From Palsa-295 sp963781105 (lineage in GTDB: Bacteria; Acidobacteriota; Terriglobia; Acidiferrales; UBA7541): a stretch of DNA of 64,000 bases. The notes beneath the pieces are model-generated. The model had not been told where the DNA came from. It worked only from the letters and a program-made list of their open reading frames with translations, and made no database searches. Positions within the stretch are counted from its first letter, which is position 1. Each line of letters begins with the position of its first letter. The stretch covers positions 992,001-1,056,000 of the forward strand of contig CAWAED010000003.1 in NCBI GenBank assembly GCA_963781105.1. The letters are read 5' to 3'. Positions 7,906-16,415 of the stretch are shown here, piece by piece. Made by a program: the position numbers and the translations under genes.

Positions 7906-7937
7906 AAGGCGCTCCGGTTCGCCGGAGCGCCTTTTTT
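7906..7937 (+). terminator. Rho-independent terminator after the PEP-CTERM gene
   Basis: A 12-bp perfect stem AAGGCGCTCCGG / CCGGAGCGCCTT with a TTCG loop runs straight into TTTTTT. The stable UUCG-type loop and T-run make it a clear terminator. The 180 bases from here to the kinase stop codon show no gene. Confidence 0.93.
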
Positions 7938-8117
7938 ATTTAGTGGTGTTCGAGAGACTGTCCGCACCAAGCCTAAACACATCTGTGTCCGACAGCCCTT
8001 TCTGTCTACGCACGACCGAAGGGCCCAGCGCGGAGCACAAGCTCCTGGTTCTTTCGCTCGGAACTGAAGGAGATGAAGCCGACAAGCCTGCTAATGGCTC
8101 AGGCGCAGCCATGATGA

Positions 8118-10874
8118 TTAAGGGCTCTTAGTGGAGTACTTCTTGATTAGGGCGATAAACCGCGGGTCCTTTTGCAACGTGCTCAATTCTGGATCTCCGG
8201 AAGCGAACTCAGCCGGATAGTGCTTCTCGAACCCCTCCTGCAGGGATTTTAACGCCTCCGCCGTCTTTCCAGACAGCGTCAGAATCTCCGCGTCGTCATA
8301 GATGTAATTGACGTTGCTGGGGTCGGCATCGCGCGCTCGTTTGATGAATTCCTGCGCTTGCGCAACGTTGCCGGTCTTCGCGTAGGAGAGCGCGAGCTGT
8401 GCCATAATTTCCGCGTCTTTCGGGTTCGTCTGCAGGCCCTTGAAACCTACCGAGATCGCCTGCTGATAAGTGGCGCGTGCCTTATCCTGCTGACCCGAGT
8501 AGCGGTAGGCATCAGCCAGGTTGACCACCATCACCGTGTCATTGGGGTTCAGCGCGACTGCTTTCTCGAACATGCCGACGGCATTCGGGTACTGCTTCAT
8601 GAAAAAGTACGCGGTTCCGAGATTCGAATACGTCGAAAAGTACGGCTCGATCTGCAGCGCTTTCTGAAAATACGGGATGCTCTCCTCGTACTTGCCCTGC
8701 GTCAGGTACACGTTGCCCATGTTTTCGTAACCCGCGTCAATATCGGGCTCCAGCACGGTGATCTGCTTGAATGCTTCGAGGGCTTTGGGATAGTCCGCCG
8801 TCTGGAGGTACGCGTCGCCAAGCAGGTTTTGGTTCTGCCAAAAATACGGATTGAGCTCGACGGCCTTCTCAAATGCCTCGATGCCCTGCTTGCCCTGGCC
8901 GCTGTTCATGTAGGCGCTTCCCAGGCGACGGTAGGCCTCGTCTGAGTTTGGCGCGAGCGAAATCGCGCGCCGCAGCTCGGCGATGGCCTCGGCATACTTA
9001 CCGGTGACGCTATAAACGCTGCCGAGCGTCGAGTGGACCTCCGGAAGATTGTCATTGAGTTGCTGAGCCTGCTGCGCTGCGGAAAGAGCTTTCTGCGTCC
9101 AGAAACTATCCTTCTTCAGGTCATACATGCGGAGACTGGCGTCGGCCAGGCCAGTGTAGGCCAGTGCGAACCGTGGGTCTTGCTTCAACGCTTGATTGAA
9201 AAAGTCGAGTGCGGTCGAGACGTTCTTTTCTTCGTGGCCGCGCATGGAATTTCTGCCGCGTAGATAGAGATCGTAAGCCGCGATGTTATCCGTCGGTCGG
9301 GCCTCGGCCTTCGCGGTTTCTTCCGTGGTGGGCGTGACGTCCATCGCGGATACCACACGGTTATAGATCTGATCTTCGAGCGTGAAGAGATCGGCTGCGA
9401 CGCCGTCAAATTGCTGGCTCCAAACCCGCTTCCCTTCGGCGACGTTTTCCAGATTCAAAATAATGCGGATTTTGTCGCCGTTGCCCTGAATCATGCCCTG
9501 CACCAACATATTGGCGCCAAGATTCCGAGCGATCTTCTGGAGCGATTGCTTTTGGTCAACCTTCGCCGCAGCGTCGGAGGATGTCACGTGAACGCCGTTC
9601 AATTGGAACAGCTTCGCTGAAAGCGCTTCCTCGATGCCTTGGGCCAGGAAACCGAGTTGGGATTGGTCTCCGAGGATCTGGAGCGGCAACACCGCAATAT
9701 AGCGGCCGCTCGATAGCGGCGGGATTCCAGATGTTGCAGAGCCGGTTTCTTCCACGCGGAAGCCCGGAATCAGATGCCGGATAGGCGGGATCGCGAACAA
9801 AATTGCGAGCAGCGCAACCACGCCCGCGACCACCCACACCCAGCGGCGATTGGCGAATTCCGGGATCTGAATGACGACGCTTTGGGAACCGGAACCGATC
9901 CGCGACATGCCGACGCGCGAATTGCCGGCTCCCGAAAGTGACCCTTGCAAGTCGGCGAGAATTTCGTAAGCGTTCTGGTAGCGGTCGTCCGGGTTGCGCT
10001 CCAGGCAACGCATAATGATGCGCACCAGCCAGTTCGGGAGATCTGGCTTGATGAGTTTCGGGCTTTTGGGCTTTTCCTGAATCCGCTGGTACATCACTTT
10101 CAGCGTGGATTCACCGGTGAACGGAACGTCGCCGGTCACCAATTCGTAGAGGATGAGGCCGTAGGAATAGAGGTCGGCGCGATTATCCGCGGGCTTCCCT
10201 TCCACTTGTTCGGGCGACATGTAACGCGGTGTTCCGAGAAAAGCGCCGGTGCGCGTCATGCCGATCGCGCCTTCTTCGAAAGACTTCGCCAGCCCGAAAT
10301 CGCAGACAAAAATCTGATCGTTTTTGTCGACCAGGAGGTTTTGCGGTTTCAGATCGCGATGAACGACGCCTTCGGAATGCGCGGCTGCGAGCGCTTCGGC
10401 AATCTGCCGCGCAAAGTTCAAGATCCGATCCATCGGCATCTTCGGATTGTCGTGAATGATGTGCTGCAAATCCTGGCCTTCGACGAAAGCCATGGAGATG
10501 AAGCGGAGGCCTCCGACATCGCCCATGTCGTGAATGCGCAGGATATTTTTGTGCGAGATTTTGCTGGCGAGAACCAACTCTTGCTTGAAGCGCTTCAGCG
10601 CGTCGGCCTGGCCGATGGCCCCTTCGCGGACGACCTTGATGGCGACGGTACGGTCGAGTTCCTTGTCGTAAGCCTTGTAAACGCGGCCCATGCCGCCCTG
10701 GCCAAGAAGCGCATCAATGCGATAGCGAGGACCGAAATCGCTCCCGGGAGCGATGACGGTGGCGTCCACCATTTGGATGGTTTCGGACTCGCCCAACGGC
10801 ATGGGAGTACCGCAGCGCGAGCAGGACTCCGCGAAGTCGGGATTAACCGTACTGCAGTGAGGGCAATTAATCAC
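8118..10874 (-). CDS. Zn-ribbon / Ser-Thr kinase / TPR transmembrane receptor kinase
   Basis: A 918-residue one-pass membrane kinase. A zinc ribbon comes first (C4, C7, C18, C21). The Hanks-type kinase domain follows at about 50-310, with glycine loop GQGGMG (58-63), catalytic-core K80, HRDLKPQN (D174) and DFG (D192). A transmembrane helix lies at 345-364. The outer part has a FlgO/adenylate-cyclase-associated-like region (about 385-530) and then a long array of TPR repeats (about 560-910). All catalytic residues are present. The TPR array would sit outside the cytoplasm and could sense or scaffold partners. This is a common acidobacterial layout. The start is GTG with a weak ribosome-binding site. 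The gene stands alone, divergent from terC. Confidence 0.93.
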   Translation of the reverse strand: MINCPHCSTVNPDFAESCSRCGTPMPLGESETIQMVDATVIAPGSDFGPRYRIDALLGQGGMGRVYKAYDKELDRTVAIKVVREGAIGQADALKRFKQELVLASKISHKNILRIHDMGDVGGLRFISMAFVEGQDLQHIIHDNPKMPMDRILNFARQIAEALAAAHSEGVVHRDLKPQNLLVDKNDQIFVCDFGLAKSFEEGAIGMTRTGAFLGTPRYMSPEQVEGKPADNRADLYSYGLILYELVTGDVPFTGESTLKVMYQRIQEKPKSPKLIKPDLPNWLVRIIMRCLERNPDDRYQNAYEILADLQGSLSGAGNSRVGMSRIGSGSQSVVIQIPEFANRRWVWVVAGVVALLAILFAIPPIRHLIPGFRVEETGSATSGIPPLSSGRYIAVLPLQILGDQSQLGFLAQGIEEALSAKLFQLNGVHVTSSDAAAKVDQKQSLQKIARNLGANMLVQGMIQGNGDKIRIILNLENVAEGKRVWSQQFDGVAADLFTLEDQIYNRVVSAMDVTPTTEETAKAEARPTDNIAAYDLYLRGRNSMRGHEEKNVSTALDFFNQALKQDPRFALAYTGLADASLRMYDLKKDSFWTQKALSAAQQAQQLNDNLPEVHSTLGSVYSVTGKYAEAIAELRRAISLAPNSDEAYRRLGSAYMNSGQGKQGIEAFEKAVELNPYFWQNQNLLGDAYLQTADYPKALEAFKQITVLEPDIDAGYENMGNVYLTQGKYEESIPYFQKALQIEPYFSTYSNLGTAYFFMKQYPNAVGMFEKAVALNPNDTVMVVNLADAYRYSGQQDKARATYQQAISVGFKGLQTNPKDAEIMAQLALSYAKTGNVAQAQEFIKRARDADPSNVNYIYDDAEILTLSGKTAEALKSLQEGFEKHYPAEFASGDPELSTLQKDPRFIALIKKYSTKSP

Positions 10875-11037
10875 GGAAAAGCCGCCAGGGCGGCCCTAAA
10901 ATGGGCACTACTCAGTGCGGAATTATCCGGCATCCCCGCAAGCGCCGCAACTATTAAGTGCGATTAGCATGCAATAACCTGCTTCGTTCGAAGGCACTAG
11001 GCGGTTAGACTGGTTCGCCCGCTGCGCGGGCACCTAA

Positions 11038-11961
11038 ATGCTGGGTACTCCCCTACACATCTGGGCAGTGTTTGCGGTCGCGATGAGCGCGGCGCTGCTT
11101 GTTGACCTGGGAGTGTTTCATCGCAAGGCGCACACGATCAGCGCCAAGGAAGGGCTGCTGGAAAGCGCCGCCTGGATTTCGATTTCATTGACATTTAACG
11201 TCTGGGTCCGATTTGCGCTGGGACCGCAGGCCGGTTTGGAGTTCCTCACCGGGTATCTCGTTGAAAAATCGCTCAGCGTGGACAATATTTTCGTGTTCCT
11301 GGTGATCTTCGAGGCGTTTCGGGTTCCGGCGAAATCGCAGCACCGGGTCCTGTTTCTTGGAGTGATTGGCGCTTTGGTGATGCGGGCTGCGTTCGTCCTT
11401 GCGGGCGTTGAATTGCTGGAGACGTTCCATGCTGTTCTTTACGTTTTCGGCGCTCTTTTGTTGCTGACAGGGCTGCGAATGATTCTGCCTGTAAAACGAT
11501 CCGTGCGGCCGGAGAGAAATTGGCTGGTGCGGACTGCACGGTGGATCATGCCCGTGGTTGACGAGTATGATGGCGAACGCTTCCTGGTGAAGCGCCAAGG
11601 AAAATGGAACGCCACTCCCCTGTTTCTGGCTCTGGTCGCCGTGGAGGCCATGGATATTATTTTTGCGGTGGATTCAGTGCCGGCGGTGCTGGCGATTACG
11701 CGGAACACGTTTATTGTGTATTCGTCGAACGTCTTCGCGATTCTAGGTTTGCGGGCACTTTATTTTGCGCTGGCGGGGATTCTGCCGCGATTCCGATTCT
11801 TGCACCAGGGTCTGGCGACCATTCTCCTGTTTGTGGGTGCGAAGATGAGTTTGAGCGAATGGCTGTCGATTCCTTCGCTGGTTTCGCTAGCGGTGATTGC
11901 GGGGATTTTGACGATTACGGTAGTTGCTTCGCTGCTCTTTCCCAAGAGTACCATCACGTAG
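11038..11961 (+). CDS. TerC/Alx family membrane protein
   Basis: A 307-residue inner-membrane protein with about eight to nine hydrophobic helices. It carries the family acidic motifs inside helices: LLVDLGVF near the start, EKSLSVDNIFVFLVIF around residue 75-90, and VEAMDIIFAVDSVPAVLAI around 200-220. TerC/Alx proteins are linked to manganese export, membrane-protein metallation and tellurite or pH tolerance (established knowledge). The start is ATG. A small GC hairpin (GCCCGCTGCGCGGGC) lies just before it and may affect initiation. The 163-base divergent gap with the kinase shows no yybP-ykoY riboswitch. Confidence 0.92.
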   Translation: MLGTPLHIWAVFAVAMSAALLVDLGVFHRKAHTISAKEGLLESAAWISISLTFNVWVRFALGPQAGLEFLTGYLVEKSLSVDNIFVFLVIFEAFRVPAKSQHRVLFLGVIGALVMRAAFVLAGVELLETFHAVLYVFGALLLLTGLRMILPVKRSVRPERNWLVRTARWIMPVVDEYDGERFLVKRQGKWNATPLFLALVAVEAMDIIFAVDSVPAVLAITRNTFIVYSSNVFAILGLRALYFALAGILPRFRFLHQGLATILLFVGAKMSLSEWLSIPSLVSLAVIAGILTITVVASLLFPKSTIT

Positions 11962-11997
11962 AACTCGCCGTGCATACGCTGTAGACGCGAATGCGCG

Positions 11998-13362
11998 CTA
12001 TGCGTGGCGCGGCGCGGCTTCGACCGGCGATTCGGCGACAGCCGCCAGCGCAGCTTCCAGAATGTCCAGGCCTTCGTCGAACTGTTGGTCGGTAATCACC
12101 AAAGGCACCAGCAGGCGCAGCACATTGCCGTAACTGCCGGCCGAAAGCAGGATCAGGCCGCGTTCGCGGCAGTGGCGAAGAACTTCTTCCGTTTCTTCCT
12201 TGGCGGGCTCGCGTTTGTCGCGAGAGCGAACCAGTTCCAGGGCGCGCATGGCGCCCAGGCCGCGAACATCTCCGATCAGCGGCCAGCGCTGCTGCCATTC
12301 GCCCGCTCGCGATTCAAAACGCCGTCCGAGTTTTTCCGCCCGAGCGGGAAGATTTTCGGCTTCGAGCGTTTCAATGGCGGCGAGCGCGGCTGCGCAGGCG
12401 AGCGGATTGCCGCCGTATGTGCCGCCGAGACTGCCGACTCCGGAAGCATCCATAATCTCCGCGCGGCCTGTTACCGCGGCAAGCGGCATTCCTGCGGCAA
12501 TTGATTTTGCGCTCACCAGAATGTCTGGAACGATCCCGTAATGTTCCGATGCGAACATGGTGCCCGTGCGCCCAAAGCCGCTTTGCACCTCATCGGCAAT
12601 GAATAGAATCCCCTGGCGTTTGCAGGTTTCCTGCAAGACGCCGAAGAATTCGCGCGGCGGCGCGACGAAACCGCCTTCCCCAAGCACGGGCTCGACGACA
12701 ACGGCCGCGACGGCTTCCGACGCTACCATGCGCTTGAAAGTATCTTCGAGATGATGCGCGCAGAAAACGTTGCACGAAGGATATTGCAAAGAATACGAGC
12801 AGCGATAGCAGTACGCGTAAGGAATGCGATAGATATCCGTGGCGAAGGGTTCAAAGCCAGCCTTATACGGATGCGTTTTGCTAGTGAGAGACATGGTCAG
12901 CATCGTCCGGCCATGAAAAGCGTCTTCGAAGCAGATGATCGCGGGCCGGCGCGTATAAGCGCGGGCGATTTTCACGGCGTTTTCGATGGCTTCCGCGCCG
13001 CTATTCACCAGAATGCTTTTCTTGGCGAACGCGCCGGGCACGAGCGAATTCAGCTTTTCCGCGAGCGCGATATATTTCTCGTACGGAGCCACGCTGAAGC
13101 AGGTATGAATGAATGCGTCGAGTTGTTCGCGAACCGCAGCGACCACTCGCGGCGCGCGATGGCCAGCGTTCATGACGCCGATGCCTCCGGCGAAGTCGAG
13201 GAAGCGGTTGCCGTCCACATCCTCGAGCACGGCGCCTTCGGCGCGGGCCGCAAAAATCGGCGTGGCGTGCCCAACGCCCCGCGCCACGGCTGCCTGGCGA
13301 CGGCGCATAAGCTCCTGGGACTTCGGTCCGGGAATCGCAGTACGAAGTTGAATTGTGGACAT
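11998..13362 (-). CDS. gabT: GabT-like class III aminotransferase
   Basis: A PLP enzyme that probably moves the amino group of 4-aminobutyrate (or another omega-amino acid) to 2-oxoglutarate. The class III landmarks are VNSGAEAIENAVKIAR, the H-G-R substrate loop, FIADEVQSGFGRTG (PLP-ring aspartate) and the Schiff-base lysine in VSAKSIAAGMP. A cysteine-rich insert (YCYRCSYSLQYPSC) typical of the Bacillus/acidobacterial GabT branch is present. I chose ATG at 13362 because it follows the aldehyde dehydrogenase stop by one base (TGATATG), indicating coupled translation. It ends the leftward amine-catabolism arm. GABA specificity is inferred. Confidence 0.85.
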   Translation of the reverse strand: MSTIQLRTAIPGPKSQELMRRRQAAVARGVGHATPIFAARAEGAVLEDVDGNRFLDFAGGIGVMNAGHRAPRVVAAVREQLDAFIHTCFSVAPYEKYIALAEKLNSLVPGAFAKKSILVNSGAEAIENAVKIARAYTRRPAIICFEDAFHGRTMLTMSLTSKTHPYKAGFEPFATDIYRIPYAYCYRCSYSLQYPSCNVFCAHHLEDTFKRMVASEAVAAVVVEPVLGEGGFVAPPREFFGVLQETCKRQGILFIADEVQSGFGRTGTMFASEHYGIVPDILVSAKSIAAGMPLAAVTGRAEIMDASGVGSLGGTYGGNPLACAAALAAIETLEAENLPARAEKLGRRFESRAGEWQQRWPLIGDVRGLGAMRALELVRSRDKREPAKEETEEVLRHCRERGLILLSAGSYGNVLRLLVPLVITDQQFDEGLDILEAALAAVAESPVEAAPRHA

Positions 13363-13363
13363 A

Positions 13364-14875
13364 TCAGTACCACCCGATAGGCTGCTCGTTGAGATTGATG
13401 TGAACTTGCTTGGTCTCGAGATATTCTTCAATTCCCCAGGGGCCGAGTTCGCGACCGAAGCCTGATTGCTTGTAGCCGCCCCACGGAGCTTCGACGTAGG
13501 TGGGTTGCATGTGATTGACCCAAACAATTCCGGCGCGCAAAGCCTTCACGACGCGAAAGGCTTTGAAAATGTCGCGGGACCATACCGCGGCGGCGAGGCC
13601 GTAGGGAGTGTCATTGGCGATTTGGATCGCGTCGGCTTCATTGGCAAACGGAATCACGGTAGCGACCGGTCCGAAGATTTCTTCGCGGGCGATGCGGGCA
13701 GAGTTGTCTACGTCGTAGAAAATAGTGGGTTCGACATAGTAGCCGCGCGGCAGGTCAGCGGGGCGTCCGCCGCCCGTTGCGAGCTTGGCTTCCTTCTTGC
13801 CGACGGCTTGATAGGCGCTGACCCGATCGAATTGCTCTTTGCTGACCAGCGGACCCATTTTCGTTTGGCGATCGAGCGGAGGGCCGAGGCGAATCGTTTT
13901 TGCTTTGGCGCTCATCGCATCCACAAACTTCGAGTAGATGCCTTTTTCCACGAGGATGCGGCTTCCAGCGGAGCAGACCTCTCCCTGGTTGATGAAAACG
14001 CCGAAAAGCGCGCCATCGATCGCCGATTCGAAATCGGCGTCGGCGAAAAATATGTTGGGCGATTTTCCGCCAAGTTCCAGCGTGACGCGCTTCAGCGAAT
14101 CTGCGGCCATTTTCACGATGGCCTTCCCTACTGCGCCGCTGCCGGTGAACGCGACTTTATTGACGTCGGGATGCTTCACGAGTGGCGCACCCGCTTTTTC
14201 GCCGAAGCCGGTGACGATGTTGACGACTCCGGGCGGCAATCCTGCGTCAGCCAGATAGCCCGCGAATTCGAGCGCGGTGAGCGGAGTTTGTTCCGCAGGC
14301 TTCAGGACGCAGGTGCACCCAGCAGCGATTGCCGGAGCCAGTTTCCACGCGGCCATCAACAATGGATAGTTCCACGGAATAATTTGCGCGGCCACCCCGA
14401 TGGGTTCGCGCAACGAGAGGCTCAACGCGTTATCGGGCACCGGGTTTACGTGGCCTAAGACCTTCGTGGCCATACCGCCATAATATTCGAAGCAGGTTGC
14501 GGCATCAGCCATGTCATATTCGGCTTCGACGATGGGCTTGCCGGAATTGCGCGCTTCGAGTTCGGCCAAATGCGGAGTCTCGCGGCGGATGCGTTCGGCC
14601 AAACGAAAGAGGATGCGGCCACGGTCCTGGGCTGTGCTCTGCGACCACGGCCCAGATTCAAAAGCGGCCTTGGCAGCGGCAACGGCGCGGTCTACGTCTT
14701 TTTCGTCCGCCTCAGGAACTTCGGCGATGACTTCCTCTGTGGACGGATCGTAGACCGGGAATACTGCGCCGCGATGGCTTTCGACGAACTCGCCATTAAT
14801 AAACATCTTATATTTGCGGACGCCGGCTTTCGCTTTGGTGTTTTTCGCGTGAATTGCCTTGGCCTTGCTTGCCAC
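13364..14875 (-). CDS. NAD(P)-dependent aldehyde dehydrogenase (aminoaldehyde/betaine-aldehyde type)
   Basis: It oxidises an aldehyde to its acid. The protein shows the ALDH cofactor motif IIPWNYPLLMAAWKLAPA, FTGSGAVGK, the general base in LELGGKSP and the nucleophilic cysteine in NQGEVCSAGSR. The C-terminal GYKQSGFGRELG is usual in betaine-aldehyde and gamma-aminobutyraldehyde dehydrogenases. I moved the start to GTG at 14875 because AGGAGG lies four bases before it and the domain begins soon after; 503 residues is the normal length. It lies between an APC permease and GabT, which suits aminobutyraldehyde to GABA to succinate semialdehyde. The exact substrate is inferred. Confidence 0.88.
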   Translation of the reverse strand: MASKAKAIHAKNTKAKAGVRKYKMFINGEFVESHRGAVFPVYDPSTEEVIAEVPEADEKDVDRAVAAAKAAFESGPWSQSTAQDRGRILFRLAERIRRETPHLAELEARNSGKPIVEAEYDMADAATCFEYYGGMATKVLGHVNPVPDNALSLSLREPIGVAAQIIPWNYPLLMAAWKLAPAIAAGCTCVLKPAEQTPLTALEFAGYLADAGLPPGVVNIVTGFGEKAGAPLVKHPDVNKVAFTGSGAVGKAIVKMAADSLKRVTLELGGKSPNIFFADADFESAIDGALFGVFINQGEVCSAGSRILVEKGIYSKFVDAMSAKAKTIRLGPPLDRQTKMGPLVSKEQFDRVSAYQAVGKKEAKLATGGGRPADLPRGYYVEPTIFYDVDNSARIAREEIFGPVATVIPFANEADAIQIANDTPYGLAAAVWSRDIFKAFRVVKALRAGIVWVNHMQPTYVEAPWGGYKQSGFGRELGPWGIEEYLETKQVHINLNEQPIGWY

Positions 14876-14900
14876 GGAACCTCCTGCTGCGACAGATAAT

Positions 14901-16325
14901 TTAGATGCGGCTCGCGGCGGGCTGGGGCACTTTGCGCCGGCCGTACACGTAGAAAAAGAATACCGCGAGACCGATGAAAAATGCTGTGCCGCCGAACATC
15001 CACGTTTCATAGGACAGCAACGAGCTGATTTGTTGCGCCGGAAAAAACGCCAGCGCGATACCCAGGATCGTAGTGACCAAGCCACTGGCCCCTGCGAGAT
15101 ATAAGGTCGCCTTGCTGTAAAGTCCTTTGCCGTCTTCTGGACTCGCCGCGATTCTTAAGAGCGCGCCGAACATGTACACGAATGGGATCAGTTGCAGCAC
15201 GACAGCGAGCGACAGCAAGCGTTGAAACGTTTCTTGCACCCCGGAGCCGAAAGAATTGATGAGTACCAGGATACCGGACACGATTCCCTGCACGATCAGC
15301 GCGGCATAGGGAGTAGCGTAACGCGGATGAGTTTTTCCAAGCCAACTGGGCATATAGGAATCGAGCCCGGCGACGAACGGGATGCGCGCCGAACCCGCGA
15401 GCCACGCGGAGCCGATTCCGGCGATCGAGACGCTGAGCATCAGCGCGAAGGGCGCAACAATCCACAGCGCGTTCACTCGCGCCGCCATATGACTGACGGC
15501 TTGGACAATTCCTTGCAGGACGTTCATTTCATTTCTGCTGACGGCAATCAAGAGCGTGAGCGTGGTAGCAATGTACATCACGCCAGAAAGCACGCCGCCC
15601 CACGCGACGGCGCCAGGGAGCGTTTTTTGCGGGTCCTTGATTTCATCGCCCATCACGGACGCTAATTCCAGGCCGACCAATCCAAAGCAGATCACGCCGA
15701 AGGAATTGAGCACGAAACGGGGATTCGCGGGAATACGAAAATCGGCGGCGGTGACCGTCGTGCCGAAGCGAAAGTACATCATCAGACCGAGGCCAATCAG
15801 AACCGCCGCGGCAACTCCCGTGCCGATGCCGCCGAGATTGTTGATCCACTTCCCCACGCCAAGACCCACGATGTTCAAAATTACCAGCAGAGCCATCAAA
15901 CCCAGCGAAGCAATAACGGTGAACGCGCGGTTGTCCGCCAGCGCCTGGTGTCCGGGACCCAGCACAAACACGGACACACCAACGAAATAGAGCATCACAG
16001 TCGGGACGTACATCATATTGTTCGTCCAGTAGCACCAGCCGGAGAGGAACCCGTGAAAATCGCCGAAAACTTCCTTGGCCCACAGGTAGACGCCGCCCTC
16101 GCCGGGATAACGATGAGCGAGCTCAATCACGGCAATTCCTTGCGGCCAGAAAAAGAGCAGCAGTGAAATGAGCCATAGCCAAACTGTGACGCCGCCGTTC
16201 GCGGCGATGCTGGGGACGACGTTAAGATTGAATACCGCGACGACGAAGAGCGCGACCAAATCCCAGCGGCCCAGGGAACGCTTCAGATGGACTGTTTCGC
16301 TGGTAGCCGCGACCGGATCGGGCAA
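14901..16325 (-). CDS. APC-family amino acid/amine permease
   Basis: A secondary transporter of 474 residues with about twelve transmembrane helices. The APC signature is in helix 1 (ALFVVAVFNLNVVPSIAANGG) and the conserved HRYPGEGGVYLWAKEVFG follows helix 2. GLELASVMGDEIKDPQK, the helix 6/intracellular loop motif, is also clear. It probably imports an amino acid, GABA or polyamine by ion coupling or exchange. The start is TTG behind GAGGAG. The next gene, the aldehyde dehydrogenase, begins 25 bases downstream, so the three genes form an operon. A terminator at 16341-16395 separates it from the aminotransferase upstream, so it needs its own promoter or read-through. Confidence 0.87.
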   Translation of the reverse strand: MPDPVAATSETVHLKRSLGRWDLVALFVVAVFNLNVVPSIAANGGVTVWLWLISLLLFFWPQGIAVIELAHRYPGEGGVYLWAKEVFGDFHGFLSGWCYWTNNMMYVPTVMLYFVGVSVFVLGPGHQALADNRAFTVIASLGLMALLVILNIVGLGVGKWINNLGGIGTGVAAAVLIGLGLMMYFRFGTTVTAADFRIPANPRFVLNSFGVICFGLVGLELASVMGDEIKDPQKTLPGAVAWGGVLSGVMYIATTLTLLIAVSRNEMNVLQGIVQAVSHMAARVNALWIVAPFALMLSVSIAGIGSAWLAGSARIPFVAGLDSYMPSWLGKTHPRYATPYAALIVQGIVSGILVLINSFGSGVQETFQRLLSLAVVLQLIPFVYMFGALLRIAASPEDGKGLYSKATLYLAGASGLVTTILGIALAFFPAQQISSLLSYETWMFGGTAFFIGLAVFFFYVYGRRKVPQPAASRI

Positions 16326-16340
16326 GGAAACTCCTCACAG

Positions 16341-16395
16341 AAAAAAAAGCTCGAGCTGAAAACTTCCGAGCCTCTCGCACAGAGAGGCCCGGAAG
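16341..16395 (-). terminator. Rho-independent terminator after the GSAM-like aminotransferase
   Basis: On the minus strand a long stem (16363-16376 with 16382-16395, CTTCCG-GCCTCTC type, one mismatch) is followed by TTTTC. A second small palindrome AGCTCGAGCT then leads into a run of Ts. It ends the gene whose stop is at 16416. Confidence 0.85.
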
Positions 16396-16415
16396 ATTTC
16401 AGCGACAGATAGAAC

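Noticed and set aside
9945..10967. Plus-strand frame of 340 residues opposite the kinase
   Set aside because: Antisense to conserved kinase motifs; no domain and no ribosome-binding site.
10958..11037. yybP-ykoY manganese riboswitch before the TerC gene
   Set aside because: Alx/TerC genes often carry it, but the leader here is short and I see only a simple GC hairpin, not the conserved riboswitch core.
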